NCBI GenBank assembly: GCA_018713425.1
Contig: DVOT01000148.1
Location: 1 to 16,111, forward strand
Direction: 5' to 3'
DNA from: Alectryocaccomicrobium faecavium
GTDB taxonomy: Bacteria > Bacillota > Clostridia > Christensenellales > Aristaeellaceae
DNA: 16,111 nt
This document shows positions 1-11,153 of this stretch, in pieces. The notes under the pieces are model-generated. The model worked only from the letters and a program-made list of their open reading frames with translations. It did no database searches and was not told where the DNA came from. The position numbers and the translations under genes are program-made. How positions within the stretch are numbered: the stretch's first letter is position 1; each line of letters starts with the position of its first letter.

Positions 1-112
1 TCGCCAGCACCATCGTGATCGCAGCCGTCAGCGTCGTCTTGCCATGGTCTACGTGTCCGATCGTTCCTACGTTTACGTGCGGCTTGCTGCGCTCAAACTT
101 TGCCTTTGCCAT
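1..112 (-). CDS. tuf: Elongation factor Tu, N-terminal 37 codons only
   Basis: EF-Tu is the GTPase that carries aminoacyl-tRNA to the ribosomal A site in the cytoplasm. The window holds the start of the gene; the rest lies beyond the left edge. The translation begins MAKAKFERSKPHVNVGTIGH and continues into VDHGKTTLTAAITMVLA, which contains the G1/P-loop GHVDHGKT of EF-Tu (residues 19-26). The ATG at 112-110 is preceded by AGGAGG at 129-124. It lies 24 bp downstream of the fusA stop, so it is the last visible gene of the ybxF-rpsL-rpsG-fusA-tuf operon. No separate promoter is visible in that gap. The identification is secure; only the truncation by the window limits it. Confidence 0.97.
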   Translation of the reverse strand, partial: MAKAKFERSKPHVNVGTIGHVDHGKTTLTAAITMVLA

Positions 113-136
113 TTTCCCGTTTCCCTCCTGATTGAA

Positions 137-2218
137 TTACGCCGTGCCCAGCACCTTGCTGGCGATGGACTTCGGCACTTCTTCATAATGCGCAAATTGC
201 ATGGTATAGGTGCCGCGCCCCTGCGTCTTGGAGCGCAAATCCGTGGCATAGCCAAACATTTCGCTCAAGGGCACTAGGCCGTCGATGGAATGCATGCCCG
301 CGTGCGCGTCCATGCCCGTCAGCCTGCCCCTGCGGGCGGTGATATCGCCGATTACGTCGCCCATGTACTCATCCGGCACGACGATCTCGACCTTCATCAT
401 GGGTTCCAGCAGCGCGCAGTCGGCCTTTTTCAAAGCGTCTTTCAGCGCCATGGAGCCGGCGATCTTGAACGCCATTTCGCTGGAATCGACCTCGTGGTAG
501 CTGCCGTCGAGCAGGGTGGCGGAGAAATCCACCACTTCGTAGCCGCCCAACACGCCGTTCATCGCGGCTTCGCGAATGCCCGCGTCGATCGCCGGGATGT
601 ACTCCTTGGGGATCACGCCGCCAACGATCTTGTTGACAAATTCGTATCCCGCGCCCGGCTCGCGCGGCGCGATTTCGATCACGCAATGGCCATATTGGCC
701 GTGGCCGCCGGTCTGGCGCACATAGCGCGCCTCCTGCTTGACCACTTTGCGCACGCACTCTTTGTAAGCCACTTGCGGCTTGCCCACCGTAGCTTCCACG
801 CGGAATTCGCGCAGCAGCCGGTCGACGATGATTTCCAGGTGAAGCTCGCCCATGCCCGCGATGATCGTTTGGCCTGTCGCTTCGTCTGTATAGGTCTTAA
901 ACGTGGGATCTTCCTCCGCCAGGCGGACGAGCGCCATGCTCATCTTATCCGCCCCGGCCTTCGTCTTCGGCTCGATGGCCACGCGAATGACCGGCTCGGG
1001 GAATTCCATGGATTCCAGGATAATCGGGCGGTTTTCCGCGCACAGCGTATCGCCCGTGGTCGTGTCCTTCAGGCCCACCGCGGCGGCGATGTCGCCCGCG
1101 AAGACCTCTTCGATTTCTTCCCGATGGTTCGCGTGCATGCGCAGGATGCGGCCCACGCGCTCGCGCTTGCCCTTGGTGGAATTGTACACGTAGCTGCCCG
1201 ACTTGAGCGTACCGGAATACACCCGGAAGAAAGCGAGCTTGCCCACGTACGGATCCGCCATGATCTTAAAGGCCAGCGCGGAGAACGGCGCGTTGTCGGA
1301 CGCTTCGCGCTCAATCGTGTCCTCGCCCTTTACATCCGTGCCAGAAACCGGCGGGATGTCCAGCGGCGAGGGCAGATAATCCACAATCGCGTCCAGCAAG
1401 GGCTGCACGCCCTTGTTGCGATAGGAAGTGCCGCACAGCACGGGGTTCATCTGCCCGGCGATGGTCGCCTTGCGAATGCCCTGCTGAATCTCCTCGATGG
1501 AGAGAGTTTCCCCTTCGAGATACTTCTCCATCAGCGCGTCGTCGGTTTCGGCAACCGCTTCCACCAGCGCGGCGTGCGCTTCTTCGGCTTCCTCGCGAAT
1601 GCTATCGGGAATGTCGGTTTCGTCCATCACGGTGCCTTTTTCGTCCTTGTAGATTTCCGCCTTCATGTGGATCAAATCCACGATGCCCGTAAAATCCGCC
1701 TCCCGGCCAATGGGGAGCTGGATCGGCACTGCGTTCGCCTTCAGGCGTTCGCGCATCATCTCTACCACGCGGTGGAAGTCGGCGCCGGTGATGTCCATCT
1801 TGTTGATATACGCCAGGCGGGGCACGCCATATTTCGTAGCCTGCCGCCACACGGTCTCGGACTGAGGCTCAACGCCGCCCTTCGCGCAGAAGACGGCGAC
1901 CGCGCCATCCAGCACGCGCAGCGAGCGCTCCACTTCAACCGTAAAATCCACGTGACCGGGCGTATCTATAATGTTAATCTGATGGCCGCGCCATTCGCAG
2001 GTCGTTGCCGCAGAGGTAATCGTAATTCCGCGCTCCTGCTCCTGTTCCATCCAGTCCATGGTCGCCATGCCCTCATGAACTTCGCCCATGCGGTGCGTGC
2101 GGCCGGTGTAGAACAGAATGCGTTCCGTCGTCGTCGTTTTGCCCGCGTCGATGTGGGCCATAATGCCGATGTTTCTAACATGATCCAGCGAATGGGATCT
2201 GCCGGTTGCATTTGCCAT
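137..2218 (-). CDS. fusA: Elongation factor G
   Basis: EF-G is the GTPase that drives translocation of tRNAs and mRNA after peptide bond formation and works with RRF in ribosome recycling. The G domain shows AHIDAGKT (residues 21-28), the switch I sequence RGITITSAATT, DTPGHVDF (85-92) and NKMD (139-142). The C-terminal domains continue to the usual end with no break. I place the start at the ATG at 2218-2216, giving 693 residues, because AGGAGG at 2233-2228 is then 9 nt upstream. The in-frame ATG three codons earlier (2227) directly abuts that Shine-Dalgarno sequence, and the 693-residue form fits the family length of about 690. The gene lies 63 bp after rpsG and 24 bp before tuf, the standard str-operon order. 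EF-G-like paralogues exist in some Firmicutes, but the operon context supports the housekeeping copy. Confidence 0.97.
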   Translation of the reverse strand: MANATGRSHSLDHVRNIGIMAHIDAGKTTTTERILFYTGRTHRMGEVHEGMATMDWMEQEQERGITITSAATTCEWRGHQINIIDTPGHVDFTVEVERSLRVLDGAVAVFCAKGGVEPQSETVWRQATKYGVPRLAYINKMDITGADFHRVVEMMRERLKANAVPIQLPIGREADFTGIVDLIHMKAEIYKDEKGTVMDETDIPDSIREEAEEAHAALVEAVAETDDALMEKYLEGETLSIEEIQQGIRKATIAGQMNPVLCGTSYRNKGVQPLLDAIVDYLPSPLDIPPVSGTDVKGEDTIEREASDNAPFSALAFKIMADPYVGKLAFFRVYSGTLKSGSYVYNSTKGKRERVGRILRMHANHREEIEEVFAGDIAAAVGLKDTTTGDTLCAENRPIILESMEFPEPVIRVAIEPKTKAGADKMSMALVRLAEEDPTFKTYTDEATGQTIIAGMGELHLEIIVDRLLREFRVEATVGKPQVAYKECVRKVVKQEARYVRQTGGHGQYGHCVIEIAPREPGAGYEFVNKIVGGVIPKEYIPAIDAGIREAAMNGVLGGYEVVDFSATLLDGSYHEVDSSEMAFKIAGSMALKDALKKADCALLEPMMKVEIVVPDEYMGDVIGDITARRGRLTGMDAHAGMHSIDGLVPLSEMFGYATDLRSKTQGRGTYTMQFAHYEEVPKSIASKVLGTA

Positions 2219-2227
2219 TGCCGCCAT

Positions 2228-2238
2228 CCTCCTCCTTT
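2228..2238 (-). promoter_or_regulatory. fusA ribosome binding site that decides the start
   Basis: On the minus strand this reads AAAGGAGGAGG and touches the first in-frame ATG (2227). The ATG at 2218 lies 9 nt from AGGAGG (2233-2228), the preferred spacing, so the second ATG is the better start. Initiation at 2227 with the upstream GGAGG half, at 3 nt spacing, cannot be fully excluded. Confidence 0.7.
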
Positions 2239-2281
2239 CTGAAGAGCAGTGAAAATTTTTCTAGTTCTCTGGCAGCGCGCC

Positions 2282-2752
2282 TTACCAGCGGTAGTGCGCG
2301 AACGCCTTGTTGGCTTCCGCCATCTTGTGCATATCCTCGCGGCGCTTCACGGCGTTACCGGCGTTGTTCGAAGCGTCGATAATCTCGGCAGCCAGGCGCT
2401 CGGCCATGCTGCGCTCGCCACGGGTGCGCGAGAAGCTCACGAGCCAGCGCAGCGCCAGGGTCTGGCGGCGCTCAGCGCGGATCTCGATTGGCACCTGGTA
2501 GGTGGCGCCGCCCACGCGGCGGGCCTTCACTTCGAGGGACGGCATAATGTTCGAAAGCGCCAGATCGAACACTTCGGTCGCCTCTTTGCCGGTCTTTTCC
2601 GCCACCATTTCAAAGGCTTCGTAGCACACGCGCTGGGCGGTGCCGCGCTTGCCATCATACATCAGCTGGTTGATCAGCTTGGTTACAACAACGGTTCCAT
2701 ATACCGGATCCGGAAGCACTTCGCGCTTCGGAATGAATCCACGTCTGGGCAT
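2282..2752 (-). CDS. rpsG: 30S ribosomal protein S7
   Basis: S7 is a primary 16S rRNA-binding protein that nucleates assembly of the 30S head and lies near the tRNA exit site. The 156-residue translation starts MPRRGFIPKREVLPDPVYG and has the conserved core blocks RRVGGATYQVPIEI and ALRWLV, ending in KAFAHYRW. The length is that of the bacterial family. The ATG at 2752-2750 has GGGAGGG at 2765-2759, 6 nt upstream. It lies between rpsL and fusA as in nearly all bacterial str operons. The upstream gap of 175 bp is long for this position and structured; S7 is the known translational autoregulator of the str operon in E. coli, so that gap is a candidate control site here (inference). Confidence 0.98.
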   Translation of the reverse strand: MPRRGFIPKREVLPDPVYGTVVVTKLINQLMYDGKRGTAQRVCYEAFEMVAEKTGKEATEVFDLALSNIMPSLEVKARRVGGATYQVPIEIRAERRQTLALRWLVSFSRTRGERSMAERLAAEIIDASNNAGNAVKRREDMHKMAEANKAFAHYRW

Positions 2753-2927
2753 GGTGTTCCCTCCCTGAGATAATTCTAACTTGGCGTTGTAAGCTCAAAA
2801 GCAACGCGACACGCGTTGGCGCGGCCGTTGGCGCGGCATGCGCCCATTGTGCGCCCATCGCTGCGCGCGGCGTATACGTTCCAAATACACACAGCGCGCT
2901 TAAACAGGCGGCGTGCCTGAATCGATG
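2753..2927 (-). other. Long structured rpsL-rpsG intercistronic spacer
   Basis: This 175-bp gap between rpsL and rpsG contains no supportable gene. On the transcribed strand it holds a perfect 7-bp hairpin with a 3-nt loop (arms 2818-2812 and 2808-2802, CAACGCG-TGT-CGCGTTG), a 5-bp GGCGC/GCGCC hairpin just before it, a 12-bp perfect tandem duplication and a 9-bp direct repeat. I see no convincing promoter: the best -10-like TAGAAT has no -35 at a usable distance. In E. coli, S7 binds the rpsL-rpsG spacer to repress its own translation. A similar role here is only a suggestion. Confidence 0.5.
2814..2858. repeat. Short tandem and direct repeats in the rpsL-rpsG spacer
   Basis: CGTTGGCGCGGC occurs twice back to back, perfectly, at 2814-2825 and 2826-2837. 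TGCGCCCAT then occurs twice at 2839-2847 and 2850-2858. They could come from local slippage in GC-rich sequence. The first copy overlaps one arm of the 7-bp hairpin at 2802-2818. Confidence 0.85.
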
Positions 2928-3302
2928 TTACTTCTTCGGCTTCTTCGCGCCGTAGAGGGAGCGGCCCTGCATACGCTTGGCGACGCCCGCCGCATCCAAC
3001 GTACCACGGATGATGTGGTACCGAACGCCAGGCAGGTCGCGCACCTTGCCGCCGCGAATCAAAACCACCGAGTGTTCCTGCAGATTGTGGCCAATGCCCG
3101 GGATATAGCAGGTACCTTCGATCTGGTTCGTCAGACGGACACGGGCGATCTTGCGCAGCGCCGAATTCGGCTTTTTGGGGGTCTGAGTTTTGACCTGCAG
3201 GCAAACGCCACGCTTCTGCGGACATTTTTGCAGAATCGGGGAATTCGATTTGCTCGTCCGCTGTTCCCTACCCTTGCGAATCAACTGGTTGATCGTGGGC
3301 AT
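2928..3302 (-). CDS. rpsL: 30S ribosomal protein S12
   Basis: S12 lies at the decoding centre of the 30S subunit and controls translational accuracy; it is the classic streptomycin-resistance target. The 124-residue protein starts MPTINQLIRKGREQRTSKSN and contains the conserved loop TPKKPNSALRK with the wild-type lysine of the streptomycin-sensitive form, then the second conserved loop GGKVRDLPGVRYH, and ends GAKKPKK. Length and sequence are fully standard. The ATG at 3302-3300 is preceded by AAGGAGGTG a few bases upstream. It lies 72 bp after ybxF and 175 bp before rpsG in one transcription unit that should start at the promoter near 3679. Confidence 0.98.
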   Translation of the reverse strand: MPTINQLIRKGREQRTSKSNSPILQKCPQKRGVCLQVKTQTPKKPNSALRKIARVRLTNQIEGTCYIPGIGHNLQEHSVVLIRGGKVRDLPGVRYHIIRGTLDAAGVAKRMQGRSLYGAKKPKK

Positions 3303-3374
3303 GGAAGCACCTCCTTGATATTGTGCGTCGTTTAGTGGCTTATATACTGTCTCCGCAACCCTGGAAACGGCATA

Positions 3375-3620
3375 TCATTTCAATACGCCCACGGCGGCGG
3401 TTCCGATTTTCACGCCGCAGGCCTGGCCCAGCGCGAGCATGGAGGGCGCCTCGTTCACGGGCACGCCTTTTTCCTCGCACAGAGCGCTGAGCTTTTTCTT
3501 CAGGTACAGATCCGCGTCTTCCGCGAGGAACACTTCGCGAACCTCCCCTGCGTTGAGCCGGCGAATGAGGCTTTTGGTGCCGACTGTGATGTTCATCTGC
3601 CCAAGTGCTTCGAGCTTCAT
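3375..3620 (-). CDS. ybxF: L7Ae-family K-turn RNA-binding protein (YbxF-like)
   Basis: This is a small 81-residue protein of the L7Ae/L30e/S12e/Gadd45 family. Bacterial YbxF-type members bind K-turn RNA motifs and are sometimes labelled L7Ae-like ribosomal proteins; their cellular role is not firmly settled. The sequence MKLEALGQMNITVGTKSLIR is followed by the family pattern AEDAD, then PSMLALGQACGVKIGTAAVG, which carries the conserved LGxACG(I/V) region. The length matches Bacillus YbxF (about 82). I start at the ATG at 3620-3618 because AGGAGG lies at 3636-3631, 10 nt upstream; a longer reading to 3710 would run through the promoter. It is the first gene after that promoter and sits between rpoC and rpsL, the typical Firmicutes position. 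Confidence 0.92.
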   Translation of the reverse strand: MKLEALGQMNITVGTKSLIRRLNAGEVREVFLAEDADLYLKKKLSALCEEKGVPVNEAPSMLALGQACGVKIGTAAVGVLK

Positions 3621-3630
3621 GGTCCAGCAT

Positions 3631-3636
3631 CCTCCT
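3631..3636 (-). promoter_or_regulatory. ybxF ribosome binding site
   Basis: AGGAGG on the minus strand, 10 nt before the ATG at 3620. A second ATG at 3630 is out of frame and directly touches the site. The predicted transcript start near 3644 gives a very short leader of about 24 nt. Confidence 0.8.
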
Positions 3637-3650
3637 TCGCAAACCATTAT

Positions 3651-3679
3651 AGGATAGCATTTTTTGCCGAAAGTGTCAA
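3651..3679 (-). promoter_or_regulatory. Sigma-A-type promoter for ybxF-rpsL-rpsG-fusA-tuf
   Basis: On the minus strand a perfect -35 TTGACA (3679-3674) is followed by a 17-nt spacer and the -10 TATCCT (3656-3651), preceded by TGC as in an extended -10. A perfect TATAAT lies 5 bp further on (3651-3646), but its 22-nt spacing to this -35 is too long. The expected start is near 3644. The spacer contains CGGCAAAAAA followed by TGC, much like the rpoB promoter spacer. This is the only good promoter upstream of the five-gene str-type operon. Confidence 0.8.
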
Positions 3680-3708
3680 GTAAATAAATCGGCATGAAAA
3701 TGTCAAGC
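3674..3708. repeat. Duplicated CTTGACA element upstream of ybxF
   Basis: TTGACA occurs twice on the minus strand, at 3679-3674 and 3706-3701, each within the larger context CTTGACA-(C/T)TTTC. The 27-bp offset suggests a local duplication or tandem promoters. The upstream copy has only a poor -10 (TTACTT) at 17-nt spacing. Confidence 0.5.
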
Positions 3709-3715
3709 AAAGCGC

Positions 3716-3748
3716 CTTTCGCGCCGCGCGCTGGGCGCGGCGCGAAAG
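3716..3748 (-). terminator. Perfect 14-bp GC-rich hairpin after rpoC (not a canonical terminator)
   Basis: Arms 3716-3729 and 3735-3748 are exact reverse complements (CTTTCGCGCCGCGC and its complement) around a 5-nt loop. The hairpin sits 36 bp after the rpoC stop and just upstream of the ybxF promoter. Neither strand has a U-run after it, so it is not a standard intrinsic terminator. It may stabilise or process the rpoBC mRNA 3' end, cause partial or Rho-dependent termination, or allow read-through into ybxF. A smaller stem, TTCCCT/AGGGAA, lies between it and the stop (3763-3780). Confidence 0.45.
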
Positions 3749-3784
3749 CGATCCCTCAGCAGCTTCCCTTGCACGAGGGAACCT

Positions 3785-7345
<3,561 letters not shown>

Positions 7346-7353
7346 GGTGATCG

Positions 7354-7360
7354 CTCCCTT
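7354..7360 (-). promoter_or_regulatory. rpoC ribosome binding site for a TTG start
   Basis: AAGGGAG on the minus strand lies 8 nt before the TTG at 7345. Between the upstream in-frame stop (7363-7361) and conserved RpoC sequence there is no ATG or GTG in frame, so TTG is the only standard start available. Confidence 0.8.
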
Positions 7361-7365
7361 CTATC

Positions 7366-10300
7366 TTAAAAATCGTCGTCAAACAGGTCGCCGCCCAGCT
7401 CGAGATCGTCGAAATCAAACGTATCCGCTTCGTTGTCCTCATCCGCAAAGGCTTCCAGCGACAGGCCCTGCGAAAGCTCGTCCTTGAATTCGCTCTCGTC
7501 GTCGCCATCGTCGTCCAGCTCGCGGATCTGGATTTCCTGCTTATCGGCGGAAAGCACCTTGATATCCAGCGCCAGGGATTGCAGCTCCTTGATCAGCACC
7601 TTGAAGGATTCCGGAATGCCCGGCTCGGGGATGTTTTCGCCCTTCACGATGGCCTCGTAGGTCTTTACGCGGCCGGACACGTCGTCGCTCTTCACGGTGA
7701 GGATTTCCTGCAGCACGTGCGCCGCGCCGTAGGCTTCCAGCGCCCACACTTCCATTTCGCCGAAGCGCTGGCCGCCGAATTGCGCCTTGCCGCCCAGGGG
7801 CTGCTGCGTCACCAGCGAATAGGGGCCGGTGGCGCGCGCGTGGATCTTGTCGTCCACCAGATGGTGGAGCTTGAGCATATACATATAGCCCACGGTCACG
7901 GGGTTATCGAATTTATCGCCCGTGCGGCCGTCGTACAATTCCAGCTTACCGGTGGAGGTGATGCCGCACTTGGAGAACTGGATGGTCGGCCGGCCCTTCG
8001 CGTCGAAAAGCTCGCCGCTATCTTCTTTCTTGCCTGCCATGTCGAGCAGCTCGACAATGTCCTCCTCGCGCGCGCCATCGAACACCGGGGTGGCTACGTG
8101 CCAGCCCAGCGCGCGGGCGGCGAGGCCCAAGTGGACTTCCAGCACCTGGCCGATGTTCATGCGGCTAGGCACGCCCAGCGGGTTGAGCACGATATCCAGC
8201 GGCGTGCCGTCCGCCAGAAAGGGCATATCCTCTTCCGGCAAAATGCGGCTGACCACGCCCTTGTTGCCGTGGCGGCCTGCCATCTTATCGCCCACGGAGA
8301 TTTTGCGCTTCTGGGCGATGTACACGCGCACCATCTGGTTCACGCCGGGAGACAGTTCATCGCGGTTTTCGCGCGTGAACAGCTTCACATCCACCACGAT
8401 GCCGAACTCGCCGTGCGGCACGCGCAGCGAAGTATCGCGCACTTCGCGCACCTTATCGCCGAAAATGGCGCGCAGCAGGCGCTCTTCGGCGGTGAGCTCG
8501 GTTTCGCCCTTGGGCGTGACCTTGCCCACGAGGATGTCGTTCGCGCGCACTTCCGCGCCGATGCGGATGATGCCGCGCTCGTCCAAATCGCGCAGGGCTT
8601 CTTCGCCCACGCCGGAAATGTCGCGCGTGATCTCTTCCGGCCCCAGCTTGGTATCGCGGGCCTCGGACTCGTATTCCTCGATGTGGATCGAAGTGTAAAC
8701 ATCGTCCTTCACCAGGCGCTCGCTGAGCAGCACGGCGTCCTCATAGTTATAGCCTTCCCAGGTCATAAAGCCGATCAGCACGTTGCGGCCCAGGGCGATT
8801 TCGCCCTCGTCGGTGGAAGGGCCGTCGGCAATGGGCTGGCGCTTTTCCACGCGCTCGCCCTCTTTTACGATCGGGTGCTGATTGATGCAGGTGCCCTGGT
8901 TGGAGCGCACGAACTTGGCAAGCCGGTAGCGGTGATCCGCGCCCTCGTCCGTGCGGATGATGATTTCGTCCGCCGTCACGCGCTTGACGATGCCGGCCTC
9001 GCGCGCGAGCAACACCACGCCGGAATCGCACGCAGCCTTATACTCGATGCCAGTGCCCACGATGGGCGCTTCCGGCACCAGCAGCGGCACGGCCTGGCGC
9101 TGCATGTTCGAGCCCATCAGCGCGCGGTTCGCGTCGTCGTTTTCCAGGAAGGGGATCATGCCCGTGGCCACGGAAATCAGCTGGCGCGGACTCACGTCGA
9201 TGTAGTCCACCTGGCTGGCGTCCACCTCGATGATTTCCTCGCGCTTGCGCACGGTGACGCGCGGCTTCACGAAGTGCCCGTCCTCGGTGAGCGGCTCGGT
9301 GGCCTGCGCGATGACATAGCGGTCTTCTTCGTCCGCGGTCATATATTCGATATCGTCGGTAACGGTACCGGTCTTTTTGTCGATGCGGCGGTAAGGCGCC
9401 TCGATAAAGCCATAATCGTTGATGCGCGCGTAGGTGGCCAGAGAACCGATCAGACCGATGTTCGGGCCTTCAGGCGTTTCAATGGGGCAGATGCGCGAAT
9501 AGTGCGAATAGTGCACGTCGCGCACGGCGAAGGACGCGCGGTCGCGGTTCAGGCCGCCAGGGCCCAACGCGGAAAGGCGGCGCTTATGCGTGAGTTCGGC
9601 CAGCGGGTTGGGCTGGTCCATGAACTGCGAAAGCTGCGAGGAACCGAAGAATTCCTTGATGGTGGCCGAAACGGGCCGGATGTTGATCAGATCCTGCGGG
9701 CGCGCCTTGCTCAAGTCCTGGATGGCCATGCGCTCCTTCACGCCGCGCTCCAGGCGCGACATGCCCACGCGAATCTGGTTTTGCAAAAGCTCGCCCACGG
9801 AGCGCAGGCGGCGGTTGCCCATGTGGTCGATATCGTCCACATCGCCGATGCCGTAGAACAGGCCGAACTGGTAGCTCACCGCGGCCAGAATATCGTCCAC
9901 CAAAATGTGCTTGGGAATCAACTGGGCCATGTTGTCGTTCAAGGCCTGGTTGAAATCCACGCCGTCGGCGCGCACGCGCTCGATGACCGAGAGCAGGGTG
10001 GGCAGGTGTACGCGCTCGCGCACATCCACCTTTTCCTCGTCGAACTGCTTATACAGTTCCGGCTCGCTCTCTTCCATATAAGTGCGGAAATCCACAAAGT
10101 TGTTGCCGATCACGTTGATTTCGCGGCCATCCACCATCACGGTCACGCGGTTGATGCCCGCGTTCTGGATGCGCCAGGCGGTCTCGGTGTCAATCACATT
10201 GCCCGCTTCCACCAGCAGCTCGCCCGTGACCGGGTGCGCCAGCGTTTCCACGGCTTCGCGGCCATCGATGCGCAGGGCCAATGCCAGCTTTTTATTGAAC

Positions 10301-11139
10301 TTATAGCGGCCCACGCGGGCGAGATCGTACCGCTTGGGGTCGAAGAACAAATTGTGCATCAGCTGCGTGGCGCTTTCCACAGAAGGCGGTTCGCCCGGGC
10401 GCAGCTTGTTGTAAATTTCGATCAGCGCCTGTTCGCGGCGGGTGCGGCTGTGTTCGCTCTTTTCCTCCGCCGAGCCATCGCGCGCGATGGTGGCGGAAAC
10501 GCGCTCGTCCCCGCCGAACATATCGATGATTTCCGCGTCGCTTTCCACGCCCAAGGCGCGCAAAAGCACCGTCACCGGCAGTTTGCGGGCGCGGTCGATG
10601 CGGCAATACACCACGGCGTTGGAATCGGTTTCGAACTCGATCCACGCGCCCCGGTTGGGGATCATTTGCGCGGCATACAGGTGGCTGCCGCCCTTATCGA
10701 TGGTGCAGGAGAAATACGCGCCCGGCGAACGCACGAGCTGGCTGACAATGACGCGCTCCGCGCCATTGATCACGAAGGTGCCGTGCTCGGTCATCAGCGG
10801 GAAATCCCCCATGAAGACCTCGCTTTCCTTCATTTCGTGCGTATCGCGGTTGGTGAGGCGCACCGTCACTTTCAGCGGCGCGGCAAAGGTAAGGTCGCGC
10901 TCGCGGCACCGCTCAATCGTGTTCTTCGGCTCGTCGAGCGAATAATCGACGAACTCCAGCATCAGGCTTTCGCTGTAATCGGTAATCGGAGATGCGTCAG
11001 CGAGCACCTCTCGCAATCCCTCGTCGAGAAAGTTCTGATACGAGCGCTTCTGCACCTCAATCAGATCCGGCACCTCGAGCGCTTCGTGAATCTTGGAAAA
11101 GAATTGCCTCGTCCGCTTTCCTTGCTGCACCTCGTGCAT
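7366..11139 (-). CDS. rpoB: DNA-directed RNA polymerase subunit beta
   Basis: Beta forms one pincer of the core enzyme and part of the active centre, and is the rifampicin target. The 1257-residue protein begins MHEVQQGKRTRQFFSKIHEA and runs through the lobe and fork domains. The rifampicin region reads FGSSQLSQFMDQPNPLAELT, with wild-type-like D508, H518 and S523 (E. coli D516, H526, S531), so a sensitive enzyme is predicted. The active-centre motif GDKMAGRHGNKGVVS supplies K952 and K960. The C terminus carries an acidic tail (about residues 1206-1257, 24 D/E of 52). The ATG at 11139-11137 follows GAAGGGG at 11156-11150. It is the first gene of the rpoBC unit; promoter and leader lie upstream, and no rplJ/rplL precedes it, which is unusual. 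Confidence 0.98.
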   Translation of the reverse strand: MHEVQQGKRTRQFFSKIHEALEVPDLIEVQKRSYQNFLDEGLREVLADASPITDYSESLMLEFVDYSLDEPKNTIERCRERDLTFAAPLKVTVRLTNRDTHEMKESEVFMGDFPLMTEHGTFVINGAERVIVSQLVRSPGAYFSCTIDKGGSHLYAAQMIPNRGAWIEFETDSNAVVYCRIDRARKLPVTVLLRALGVESDAEIIDMFGGDERVSATIARDGSAEEKSEHSRTRREQALIEIYNKLRPGEPPSVESATQLMHNLFFDPKRYDLARVGRYKFNKKLALALRIDGREAVETLAHPVTGELLVEAGNVIDTETAWRIQNAGINRVTVMVDGREINVIGNNFVDFRTYMEESEPELYKQFDEEKVDVRERVHLPTLLSVIERVRADGVDFNQALNDNMAQLIPKHILVDDILAAVSYQFGLFYGIGDVDDIDHMGNRRLRSVGELLQNQIRVGMSRLERGVKERMAIQDLSKARPQDLINIRPVSATIKEFFGSSQLSQFMDQPNPLAELTHKRRLSALGPGGLNRDRASFAVRDVHYSHYSRICPIETPEGPNIGLIGSLATYARINDYGFIEAPYRRIDKKTGTVTDDIEYMTADEEDRYVIAQATEPLTEDGHFVKPRVTVRKREEIIEVDASQVDYIDVSPRQLISVATGMIPFLENDDANRALMGSNMQRQAVPLLVPEAPIVGTGIEYKAACDSGVVLLAREAGIVKRVTADEIIIRTDEGADHRYRLAKFVRSNQGTCINQHPIVKEGERVEKRQPIADGPSTDEGEIALGRNVLIGFMTWEGYNYEDAVLLSERLVKDDVYTSIHIEEYESEARDTKLGPEEITRDISGVGEEALRDLDERGIIRIGAEVRANDILVGKVTPKGETELTAEERLLRAIFGDKVREVRDTSLRVPHGEFGIVVDVKLFTRENRDELSPGVNQMVRVYIAQKRKISVGDKMAGRHGNKGVVSRILPEEDMPFLADGTPLDIVLNPLGVPSRMNIGQVLEVHLGLAARALGWHVATPVFDGAREEDIVELLDMAGKKEDSGELFDAKGRPTIQFSKCGITSTGKLELYDGRTGDKFDNPVTVGYMYMLKLHHLVDDKIHARATGPYSLVTQQPLGGKAQFGGQRFGEMEVWALEAYGAAHVLQEILTVKSDDVSGRVKTYEAIVKGENIPEPGIPESFKVLIKELQSLALDIKVLSADKQEIQIRELDDDGDDESEFKDELSQGLSLEAFADEDNEADTFDFDDLELGGDLFDDDF

Positions 11140-11153
11140 TCCGCAATCACCCC

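Noticed and set aside
290..2242. A 650-codon open frame antisense to fusA
   Set aside because: Same codon-bias shadow; no family resemblance and no ribosome binding site of note.
2755..2800. Promoter-like TAGAAT upstream of rpsG
   Set aside because: The only -35-like hexamers are 14 or 20 nt away and poor, so an internal promoter is not supported.
3621..3710. Longer ybxF reading from 3710
   Set aside because: It would translate through the -35 and -10 of the promoter. The 81-residue form matches the family and has the Shine-Dalgarno sequence.
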